A stretch of DNA of 64,000 nt, from assembly GCF_003946915.1 (NCBI RefSeq), contig NZ_RPOC01000003.1, positions 124,001 through 188,000 on the forward strand, in the 5' to 3' direction. This DNA is from Flavobacterium ustbae (GTDB taxonomy: Bacteria > Bacteroidota > Bacteroidia > Flavobacteriales > Flavobacteriaceae). Position 1 is the stretch's first letter; each line of letters starts with the position of its first letter. Shown one piece after another: positions 8,707 through 16,484 of this stretch. The notes under the pieces are model-generated. The model was not told the DNA's origin and did not search any database. It saw nothing but the letters and a program-made list of their open reading frames with translations. The translations under genes and the position numbers were made by a program.

Positions 8707-9906
8707 CTAATAAATTAAATACTGCTTTCTCATTTTTTTAAAAGCTTCAAGGTCTTTTTGCCACGTTTTTCTGATCTCACTTTCAGAAACACCGCTCTCA
8801 ATTTGCTGCTGTAATTTTTTTGTTCCTGCCAGTTTGGTAAAAAATCCATTGAAGAATTTTGTTTTATCGCTGGTGTTTTGATAGGCTTTAATCAGCCATT
8901 TTAATTCTAACTGTTTTAGTCTTGGATACGCTGTTAAGTCTTCGCCAAAACATTCTTTTCCGTTATATAAAGGATCTTTTGCACCAAAATTTGGCTTTGG
9001 CGTAAAGCTGAAATTTATTTTAGTTAAATAAGGCGAACCATAAATTTGAAATTGCTTTTCGGTTCCGCGTCCCATACTTACGTTTGTTCCTTCAAAAAGG
9101 CATAAACTTGCATAAAGATTTATCGATTGGTCGTTAGGCAAATTTGGAGACGGTTTTACCAATAAACTGTAAGGCATTGTTCTTTTATAATCAACACAAG
9201 GAATTACGGTTAGTTTGCATTGAGCGCCATCTCTTAGCCATTTTTGACCATTTACCATTTGTGCATATTCGCCAATTGTCATTCCGTGAAGGAGCGGAAT
9301 AGGGTGCATGCCGACAAAACTTGTAAATTCTTTTTCTAAAAGTGGTCCGTCAACAATAGCACCATTTGGATTTGGACGATCCAAAACGATAAGCGGAATG
9401 TTGTTTTCTGCACAAGCTTCCATCACATAATGCAACGAAGAAATATACGTGTAAAATCTTGCGCCCACATCTTGAAGATCAAAAATCATAACATCAAGAC
9501 CAGATAACTGCGCTGGTTTTGGTTTTTTGTTGTCGCCATAAAGAGATATAATCGGCAAACCTGTTTTTGGATCTTTTCCGTCTACGATGTGTTCTCCAGC
9601 ATCGGCAGTTCCTCTAAATCCGTGTTCGGGAGCAAAAATGGTTTGAACTGCTATTTTTTTCTCCAAAAGAAAATCGACTACATGAGTTTTATCGGTTAAA
9701 ATTCCAGTTTGATTGGTAACGATTCCGACTTTTTTATTTTGTAAAAGTGGAAGGTATTTTTCGTAATTGTCGGCTCCGGTTTTTATGGTTGCATAATTAA
9801 TTTCTGCTGAACGATTCGTTTCAATTGATCGATTTTCAGCCGAATAAGATGGCGCAGAAAAAAGAATTGTTGCAACAAAAGTGCTTTTTGCTATAAATTT
9901 TATCAT
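8707..9906 (-). CDS. namZ: Exo-beta-N-acetylmuramidase NamZ (DUF1343, GH171), first copy
   Basis: A 399-residue exported protein with a signal peptide of about 23 residues (ending PSYSA). DUF1343 proteins were renamed NamZ after B. subtilis YbbC was shown to remove MurNAc from the non-reducing end of peptide-free glycans. Family motifs are GIVTNQTGIL, FAPEHGFRGT (E94 is the candidate acidic catalytic residue), DAGEH, VMIFDLQDVGARFYTY, LDRPNP, and SMGRGTEKQFQ. The product would be free MurNAc in the periplasm for import and MurQ processing. It follows susCD, 250 bp away, with a hairpin in the gap. A paralog sits at 26867. Confidence 0.94.
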   Translation of the reverse strand: MIKFIAKSTFVATILFSAPSYSAENRSIETNRSAEINYATIKTGADNYEKYLPLLQNKKVGIVTNQTGILTDKTHVVDFLLEKKIAVQTIFAPEHGFRGTADAGEHIVDGKDPKTGLPIISLYGDNKKPKPAQLSGLDVMIFDLQDVGARFYTYISSLHYVMEACAENNIPLIVLDRPNPNGAIVDGPLLEKEFTSFVGMHPIPLLHGMTIGEYAQMVNGQKWLRDGAQCKLTVIPCVDYKRTMPYSLLVKPSPNLPNDQSINLYASLCLFEGTNVSMGRGTEKQFQIYGSPYLTKINFSFTPKPNFGAKDPLYNGKECFGEDLTAYPRLKQLELKWLIKAYQNTSDKTKFFNGFFTKLAGTKKLQQQIESGVSESEIRKTWQKDLEAFKKMRKQYLIY

Positions 9907-10092
9907 TTTTAATACAGTTTATTAGTTAAGAAAAATGGACTAATAAAATTACTATTTTATCGGAGTATATGTATGTTTAAAGTAGATTGGGGATCTAAAA
10001 AACTAAGATTTGAAAACCTGAATTTTCAGGGTGAAATTCTATTAGGTCTCTTTTATCACTCTAGTGGTGTTTAAAAAAGAGTATTTTAAAAT

Positions 10093-10125
10093 ACTGCCTC
10101 TAAAATTTCTCATTTCAGAGGCAGT
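10093..10125 (-). terminator. Intra-operon hairpin, possible attenuating terminator after susD
   Basis: The arms ACTGCCTCT (10093-10101) and AGAGGCAGT (10117-10125) are perfect 9-bp complements. Reading leftward, the stem is followed by ATTTTAAAATACTCTTTTTT, a weak U-rich tail. Its place just after susD suggests partial termination that keeps the transport pair more abundant than the downstream enzymes. I see nothing else coding in the gap 9907-10156. Confidence 0.6.
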
Positions 10126-10156
10126 TTATATGTGTAATTATCCTGTTTTTACTGAA

Positions 10157-11890
10157 TTACCAGCCTGGATTTTGTTTTAATTCTACACCTTGAGCTTTGT
10201 ATAAATCAATGTCATTTGTTGGAATGTTCATTAAATAGTGTTTAGGCTCAAAAGTTCTGGTGCTTACTGGGTATATTTTTACATAACCGTTTGCGTCTAC
10301 TACTGTTTGAGAACCAACAGGAGAGCCAATTCTTGCACCAAGATTTACATCAGGGTTTTTATTAGTATCCAAATAATCTCCTTTTTTCCAACGGTAGATA
10401 TCAGCTTGTCTTAAAGTGGTCCAGCTCATGAATTCAATTTGACGCTCACGACGAACCTCCCAAATTAACGGATTCACAACGCCAGAAATTTGCTCTAAAG
10501 AAGAAGTTCTTCTTGGATCATTAATTTGTACGCCATTTGCAGAAGCATTAATTCCGTCTGTTGTTAAAGGAGCAATTCCTGCACGTGCACGAACTTTGTT
10601 GATAGACAAATCTAGATCGCTATTGGTTGCGTTTCCTAATTCAGCGCAAGCTTCAGCATAATTTAAATAAACTTCGCTTAAAGTAAATAGCGGAGCATCT
10701 GTGTAGTTACGTCCTCCAGTAGTAACATCTGGACCAGTTGTAGCGGGATTGTTGTACAATTCAAACACATATCCAGACATTGAAACCAAAGCAGTGGTTC
10801 CAAAAGGTTTTCCTTTGTAACCGTAATTTGCAGGATTCACTGTTTTACCAAAACGCGGATCTCTGTTAGTAAATGTTTTTTCTGCAGTGTCGTCACCAGC
10901 ATATTGGCTATTTCCTGCTTGCTGAATTGGCAATCCGTTTGTTGTAACATAACTGTCAGCAGCCCATTTTGTTAAGCCGTACTGAATTGTTGAGGTATTG
11001 GTATAGTTTTGAAGAGAGTGCATTAGTACGTTTGTTAAATAACGTTTTGCCAATATCACTTCTGTATTTCCAAGCAATTCAACAGAATTGTAAAGTCCTT
11101 TCCAATCTGCATTTAGTTTATAAGCAGGATTATTCATTACTAATAATGAATTAGCTTTTGCTTTGTTTAAATAAGCACTTCCATCTTGTCCTAAATGATA
11201 TTTTCTGTAAGTTCCTTCGTAGATACAAACATTACTTAATGCTGCATAAGCAGTATATTTATTTACAGTAATGTTTTTATCATCAGCTACGAGCATTAAG
11301 TTTGCAGCTTCTTCTAAATCGGCAATTGCCTTGTCTATTACCTGCGCTCTTGGTGTTGCAGGAGCATAAACTGCAGGATCACTTTGAGCTAAATATTTGT
11401 CTGTGTAAGGAACATCGCCCATTTTTTGAGCTAAACGGAAGTAAGTGTAACCTCTAAAAAATTTAGCCACTCCAATGTAATGGTTCTTTTTGTCTTGCGG
11501 CATATTTACAGTTGGCACTTTTTCAAGCATCAGATTACAGCGACGGATCAGTGTATAATACTCATTCCATGAATAAGTATTTGTTGTTGCTGCTGTAATA
11601 GGCATTTGATAAAAAGTAAAAGCAGCAAGGTTGTCGTCTACTTTATAGTCAGAACCATGGTAATAGAAAGAAGAAAGTCCAATTGTTGTGCCGTTTCCAT
11701 AGCCATAAAAAGTATCATAGTTAAGCCAAGAGAACGTTTTTACGTTATCTTCAGACTGCCAAAAATTATCATTGGTAAATTTATCTGCAGGATCATCTGT
11801 TAAGTAGTCTGAACAACTAACAGCATTCATTCCTATTAATGCTGTAGCAAACATTAGCAGAAATTTAGATTTTATAATTGATTTTTTCAT
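10157..11890 (-). CDS. SusD/RagB-family glycan-binding outer-membrane lipoprotein
   Basis: A 577-residue protein with a lipoprotein signal (MNAVSCSDYL, acylated Cys26), the usual SusD start (DYLTDDPADKF), TPR-like helices and the C-terminal W-E-x-R-R-E-R-Q-I-E-F segment typical of RagB/SusD. It would cap the SusC barrel at the cell surface and bind the glycan substrate. It starts 26 bp after susC on the same strand, the standard SusCD pair. Given the downstream NamZ, MurQ and GH3 genes, the ligand is probably a peptidoglycan-derived glycan or muropeptide; this is inference. Confidence 0.95.
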   Translation of the reverse strand: MKKSIIKSKFLLMFATALIGMNAVSCSDYLTDDPADKFTNDNFWQSEDNVKTFSWLNYDTFYGYGNGTTIGLSSFYYHGSDYKVDDNLAAFTFYQMPITAATTNTYSWNEYYTLIRRCNLMLEKVPTVNMPQDKKNHYIGVAKFFRGYTYFRLAQKMGDVPYTDKYLAQSDPAVYAPATPRAQVIDKAIADLEEAANLMLVADDKNITVNKYTAYAALSNVCIYEGTYRKYHLGQDGSAYLNKAKANSLLVMNNPAYKLNADWKGLYNSVELLGNTEVILAKRYLTNVLMHSLQNYTNTSTIQYGLTKWAADSYVTTNGLPIQQAGNSQYAGDDTAEKTFTNRDPRFGKTVNPANYGYKGKPFGTTALVSMSGYVFELYNNPATTGPDVTTGGRNYTDAPLFTLSEVYLNYAEACAELGNATNSDLDLSINKVRARAGIAPLTTDGINASANGVQINDPRRTSSLEQISGVVNPLIWEVRRERQIEFMSWTTLRQADIYRWKKGDYLDTNKNPDVNLGARIGSPVGSQTVVDANGYVKIYPVSTRTFEPKHYLMNIPTNDIDLYKAQGVELKQNPGW

Positions 11891-11916
11891 TTTAAAAGTT
11901 TTTGAATTTGTTAGTA

Positions 11917-14900
11917 TTAGAAAGATAAATCAACTCCAACTGACCATGTTTTGGTGTAAGGATAAGCTCTTCCCCAGAAAACTTCTGTTTCATCGATTTC
12001 AGGGTCAACAGGAAGACGTTTGTCTTTCCATGTCAGTAAGTTTTCTCCCGAAGTATATAATCTTACTTTTTCTAATCCTGCTTTTTTTACAATAGCTGTT
12101 GGTAAATTATAGCCAAGAGTAAAGTTTTTTAGACGGAAATAAGACATGTCCAGCAAATATCTTGTTTGGGTAATAAAATTGTTCATACCATTTGTGTTAC
12201 CTCCAAATGCGGTAGACTCGTTTCCGTAATAAGGATTTGGAAAATAAGCTCCTGTGTTTTCTGGTGTCCAATAATCTGCTTGGTTAGCATACATTTGCTG
12301 TGGTGCACGGTAGAAAGGCAAAACAGCATCTGAAGCCGCCCAGTAATCACGTTTTCCTACTCCTTGGAAGAAAACAGAAAGATCAAATCCATGTAACTTT
12401 CCTCCTAAAGTAATACCATATTTATAACGAGGCGTAGAGTTTCCTATTTTACTTAAATCTCCGTGATCGTTTGCAGTTCCAGCACCACGAGTTATTGCTC
12501 CATCGCCATTTGTATCAACATAATGTACATCTCCCGCGCCATATCTAAAATTACCTAGCATTGTTTTAGAGTAATCTATTCCGTTTACTGTTTTACCATT
12601 ATTGGTAATTACGTCATCAGCTTGTAATAATCGATCACTAGTTAAACCCCAAATCTGACCAATTTCGTAACCTTCATAGTAAGTGCTAAGTAGCTTTGAA
12701 GAATTATTCCATTTAGTAACAACTGATTGGTAATCTGATAGCGCAAGATCAACAAATACAGAAGCATTTTCTCCTAATTGTTTGTTGAAGTTCAAAGCCA
12801 ATTCCCATCCTCTTGTTCGCATATTTCCTGAGTTTGTCTGCGCAGCACTCTGACCGAATGATCCTGGTAGTGTGATTCCTGGAGCGAGCATTCCTTTTGT
12901 GTCCCTTTGATACCAGTCAAATGAAGCGCCAAGCATATCAAATATTTTAATGTCAATACCTATGTCTTTAGTATATACTTTTTCCCATGTTAATGCTGGG
13001 TCAACGTTAGTTGGTAATCCCGTAGATGGTGGAATTGTTGTTCCACTACCGATCCATGATGGGTTAGAAGCATTTAATAAAGATAAGAATGCATTATTAC
13101 CAACGTTTTGATTTCCGATAGATCCGATTGAAGCACGAAGTTTAAGATCACTTAACCAGTCACGAGTACCTTCCATGAATTTTTCATTAGAAATTTTGTA
13201 TCCAACCGAAGCAGAAGGGAAAAAGCCCCATTGTTCGCTTGTTGGGAATCTAGAAGAACCATCATAACGTCCGTTTAATTCTAAAAGGTAAATTCCGTTA
13301 TAATCATAATTAATTCGAGCAAAGAAACCTGCAATAGAATAGGTTGTTTCAGCTGGGTTCAAAGTAGTATTTGTAGCTCCCGAAACAAACTGCTCGCCAA
13401 CTGCAAGATTAAATTCTGGTTTTGATTTATCTAATAAAGTGTTTCTTCTTGCGTAGTTACGAGAGAAATCCTGCCACTCCGAGTTAAAACCTCCTAAGAA
13501 TTTAAAGTTATGATTTCCTAATTGTTTTTTGTAGTTACCATAAATGTTAACCACATTTGTAGTCGATTCTGCTTTAGATTGTGCTACGTAATCATTACCA
13601 GCTTCAAGAGTTGCTGGTGTGGCAGTTTGTATAGTGTTAGCATCATAAGGCATTGCAGACCAGCTGTCCCAAGCCAAAAACTTACCACCGTTTTGTTTTC
13701 TATTGTAAAAATCATTAACGCTGCTTACCTCGGCAATTAAATTAAGATCTTTGGTAATATCAGCCGTAAATCTGGCGCTTAATCGAGTGTTGCGCCTATT
13801 GTTTTCGTTTCTTGAAGCATTAGAAATATATCCTCCAGCTGTGCGGAAATTATATCCTCTATAGGTTCCAAAATTTGGGAAGTATTGCCCCCAGCGAAGT
13901 GCATAACCAAAATAACCTCCATATCCTGTATCATCTGTACCAGAACCTCCATAATAGTTAAATGGCTGGTCGTATTGACTATTGATAGTCATTACTTTGA
14001 AATCTCCAGTAAGCCACTCAGCCAGCTTAGTAGTAAAGCCTAAGTTGATGTTAATTCTTTGTCTTTTTTCCTGATTTACACGTAACATACCATCTTGGTT
14101 AGTTAGACCAAATGATGCAAAGAAAGAGCTCTTTTCTCCTAGATTTCCTTGTGCAGAAAGATTGTGTGTAGTCTGAACAGCATTGCTAGCATATAATTCT
14201 TTATTAGCATCCCAAACTCTGTAGAAATAAGGTGTACCATTTTTAATTTCCCAGTCTTCTCCGTAAACCATTTCATGGCTGGTGCGGTTGTTGGCATATT
14301 TCTCTTTCCAGTTTTTAATTCCATCCAATAAAATACTGTAGTTCTGTCCAAAAATCTCTGGCGTTGAGCCGTCAGTTCTGGTTCCAGCAGCAATTAATCC
14401 CGGAATTTCTTCTGTTGGGTCTAAGAATTTAAGCGTAGAAATAGGGTTGGTAAAAGCAGTATTGGCAGAATAAGAAAATCTCACTTTTCCTTCGCCAGTT
14501 TTTCCTCCTTTTGTAGTAATAAGCACAACACCAAAAGCAGCACGCGCACCATAAATTGAAGCAGAAGCTGCGTCTTTTAGAACGGACATTGTTGCAATAT
14601 CATTCGGGTTGATCAGAGATAAATCTGTTGGAACACCATCTACCAATATTAAAGGAGCATCAGAGCCGTTAATAGTTCCTGCACCACGTATATTAATGTT
14701 AGCAGCGCGATTGATATTTCCAGAGTTGAAAGCCACATTTACACCAGGTGTGGTTCCCTGTAACGCTTTACTAACATCAGTTAAAGGTCTATTTCCAATA
14801 GTTTTGGCAACATCAATATTAGCAACTGCGCCAGTTAAATTCGTTTTTTTCTGAGAAGCAAAACCCACAACCACTACTTCATCTAGTTTTGAGGTGCTTT

Positions 14901-15183
14901 CTGAAAGTCCAACATTTATTTTCTGTTGGCTTTCTACTTTAATAGATTGTGTTTCGTAGCCCATATAGCTAAAGCTAAGAGTTTGTGCCGGAGCTACAGA
15001 AATGCTATAGTTTCCATCAAAGTCAGTTGTAGTACCATTAGTTGTTCCTTGAATAACGACGCTAACTCCAGGAATTGGAATTCCGTCTGCTTTGCTTTTT
15101 ACTGTTCCAGTAACTGTTTTTGCTTGTCCAAATGCTGTTTGAATGCACAAAAACAACACTGAAATGAAGAGTAATTTTTTCAT
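11917..15183 (-). CDS. SusC/RagA TonB-linked outer-membrane transporter
   Basis: A 1088-residue protein with a signal peptide (ending QTAFGQA), a carboxypeptidase-D-like N-terminal domain (about 22-105), the linker SKLDEVVVVGFASQKK, a plug domain with the segment DAPLILVDGVPTD and a 22-strand barrel ending in an aromatic (VGVDLSF). It has no STN signalling domain, unlike the second SusC at 51537, so it should not be controlled by an ECF/FecR pair; a DeoR regulator is divergently encoded instead. It imports the SusD-bound oligosaccharide. It is the first gene of the leftward operon, behind the promoter at 15216-15254. Confidence 0.95.
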   Translation of the reverse strand: MKKLLFISVLFLCIQTAFGQAKTVTGTVKSKADGIPIPGVSVVIQGTTNGTTTDFDGNYSISVAPAQTLSFSYMGYETQSIKVESQQKINVGLSESTSKLDEVVVVGFASQKKTNLTGAVANIDVAKTIGNRPLTDVSKALQGTTPGVNVAFNSGNINRAANINIRGAGTINGSDAPLILVDGVPTDLSLINPNDIATMSVLKDAASASIYGARAAFGVVLITTKGGKTGEGKVRFSYSANTAFTNPISTLKFLDPTEEIPGLIAAGTRTDGSTPEIFGQNYSILLDGIKNWKEKYANNRTSHEMVYGEDWEIKNGTPYFYRVWDANKELYASNAVQTTHNLSAQGNLGEKSSFFASFGLTNQDGMLRVNQEKRQRININLGFTTKLAEWLTGDFKVMTINSQYDQPFNYYGGSGTDDTGYGGYFGYALRWGQYFPNFGTYRGYNFRTAGGYISNASRNENNRRNTRLSARFTADITKDLNLIAEVSSVNDFYNRKQNGGKFLAWDSWSAMPYDANTIQTATPATLEAGNDYVAQSKAESTTNVVNIYGNYKKQLGNHNFKFLGGFNSEWQDFSRNYARRNTLLDKSKPEFNLAVGEQFVSGATNTTLNPAETTYSIAGFFARINYDYNGIYLLELNGRYDGSSRFPTSEQWGFFPSASVGYKISNEKFMEGTRDWLSDLKLRASIGSIGNQNVGNNAFLSLLNASNPSWIGSGTTIPPSTGLPTNVDPALTWEKVYTKDIGIDIKIFDMLGASFDWYQRDTKGMLAPGITLPGSFGQSAAQTNSGNMRTRGWELALNFNKQLGENASVFVDLALSDYQSVVTKWNNSSKLLSTYYEGYEIGQIWGLTSDRLLQADDVITNNGKTVNGIDYSKTMLGNFRYGAGDVHYVDTNGDGAITRGAGTANDHGDLSKIGNSTPRYKYGITLGGKLHGFDLSVFFQGVGKRDYWAASDAVLPFYRAPQQMYANQADYWTPENTGAYFPNPYYGNESTAFGGNTNGMNNFITQTRYLLDMSYFRLKNFTLGYNLPTAIVKKAGLEKVRLYTSGENLLTWKDKRLPVDPEIDETEVFWGRAYPYTKTWSVGVDLSF

Positions 15184-15215
15184 GATTAATCTGGTTTTTT
15201 ATGGTTGTTGTCGGA

Positions 15216-15254
15216 CAAATATATTTATTTATTGCATACAAATGCGTTATTTTG
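15216..15254 (-). promoter_or_regulatory. susC promoter with candidate DeoR operator
   Basis: Read on the minus strand: CAAAATAACGCA, then TTTG (-33 like), a 15-nt spacer, then TATATTTG (-7 like, TAnnTTTG consensus of Bacteroidota). The same 39-nt arrangement with identical spacing stands before the dehydrogenase gene at 16250-16288. The GCGTTATTTTG element abuts the -33 box, a position suited to repression. Confidence 0.75.
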
Positions 15255-15280
15255 TAATTTTTTTCGAAAAATAATTTGAA

Positions 15281-15331
15281 TAACGCAAAATAACGCATAA
15301 TTTGCTTCAAAATATTTATTTTATTTATTTG
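15281..15331 (+). promoter_or_regulatory. Candidate operator and promoter of the DeoR gene
   Basis: TAACGCAAAATAACGCA (15281-15297) contains CAAAATAACGCA, the exact inverse of the element at 15243-15254, plus an extra TAACGCA half. TTTG (15301) and TTTATTTG (15324-15331, one mismatch to TAnnTTTG) follow with a 19-nt spacer. This suggests autoregulation. A second TAnnTTTG match, TATATTTG, lies at 15399-15406. Confidence 0.55.
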
Positions 15332-15432
15332 TAAAATCTAATAAATGCACGATTTTGCAGTTTTAAGAGGCTTTTCTACTATAAATTGAAATATTTGATA
15401 TATTTGTGATGAATTTTAACTTTTATAAAAAA

Positions 15433-16182
15433 ATGCTGAAAGCCGAAAGACATAAATACATAATGACTAAGCTTATTGAAGACCAAAAAGTTGTTACAAC
15501 AGATTTAGCTTTGGCTCTCGATTTGTCGGAAGATACAATAAGGAGAGATTTGAACGAGTTGGACAGCAAAAAGCAGTTAGAGAAAGTATATGGCGGTGCA
15601 GTTCAAGTAAAACAGAAATCTGCAAATGTATTTGATATTGCAATTTCTGCTGAAGAAGAAAAAAAGAAAATCGTAACAAAAGCATTGTCTTTACTTCATG
15701 ACGATCAAGTTATTATAATGAGCGGAGGAAGTACCAATCTCGTTTTTGCAAAGTTAATTCCTGCCGATTTAAAAGCTACTATATATACGTATAGTTTACC
15801 AATAGCGATGCAATTGTCTCAGCATCCCAATATCGATTTAATTTTTATTGGTGGAAAAATGCAGAAAAATGCAATGGTAACGATCGGTATGGACGTTATT
15901 CAAGTTGTTTCTAAAATTAAGGCCGATATTTGTTTCATCGGTGCCAGTAGCATCAACATCAAACAAGGGCTTACAGAAGTGGGCTATGAAATTTCTATCG
16001 TGAAAAAGGCAATGATAGAAGCTTCTGATAGAGTGGTTTCGATGTTTGCGTCTAATAAATTAAATACCAAAATGCCACACGGCGTTTGCGACCTCACGCA
16101 GCTGGATACGATTGTAACCGAATTGGAGCCAGAAGATGAAAGATTGGACGAATATAGAAAATCTGGTGTTTTTATACTATAA
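15433..16182 (+). CDS. DeoR-family sugar-responsive transcriptional regulator
   Basis: A 249-residue protein from ATG 15433, the start that gives the family-typical MLKAERHKYIM; an ATG at 15409 would overlap the promoter-like TATATTTG at 15399. Residues about 1-57 form the HTH (SEDTIRRDLNELDSK, then VYGGAV). The rest is the DeoRC effector domain with MSGGSTNLVFAKLI, FIGGKMQKN and CFIGASSINIKQGLTEVGYE. Family members bind phosphosugars; the likely inducer is MurNAc-6-P or GlcNAc-6-P (inferred). It sits between the leftward susCD-namZ-murQ operon and the rightward dehydrogenase gene, with matching operator-like repeats on both sides. Confidence 0.92.
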   Translation: MLKAERHKYIMTKLIEDQKVVTTDLALALDLSEDTIRRDLNELDSKKQLEKVYGGAVQVKQKSANVFDIAISAEEEKKKIVTKALSLLHDDQVIIMSGGSTNLVFAKLIPADLKATIYTYSLPIAMQLSQHPNIDLIFIGGKMQKNAMVTIGMDVIQVVSKIKADICFIGASSINIKQGLTEVGYEISIVKKAMIEASDRVVSMFASNKLNTKMPHGVCDLTQLDTIVTELEPEDERLDEYRKSGVFIL

Positions 16183-16206
16183 TCCAAACTTATTTGAAAT
16201 TGTTTT

Positions 16207-16288
16207 TGCGTTTTGTTGCGTTTTTGTAATTTAATTATGTTAAAAAACGCAAAATAATGTATTTGTATTCTTTTTGTATCTATATTTG
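16207..16288 (+). promoter_or_regulatory. Operator array and promoter of the dehydrogenase gene
   Basis: TTGCGTTTTGTTGCGTTTTTG-like direct repeats at 16207-16227 are followed by AACGCAAAATAATGTA, TTTG (16262-16265), a 15-nt spacer and TATATTTG (16281-16288). From 16250 on, the 39 nt match the susC promoter in layout. The transcript would have a leader of about 190 nt before the ATG at 16485. I see no known RNA element in that leader, but nothing excludes one. Confidence 0.72.
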
Positions 16289-16484
16289 TTAAAACTATTG
16301 CTTGTTAGTCAAATATATTTATGAAAACCTATCTCGTTTGAAGAAGTTCAAAGCAAATTGGCGCTTTAGTAAATATTTGATTTCTAATTAAGATTAGAAT
16401 TTGTTTTGTTATTGATCGGTTTTTTAAAACTGAGATTAGAAATAAAACAATTATTAAAAAACCAAAAGCCACAGAACCAATTCA

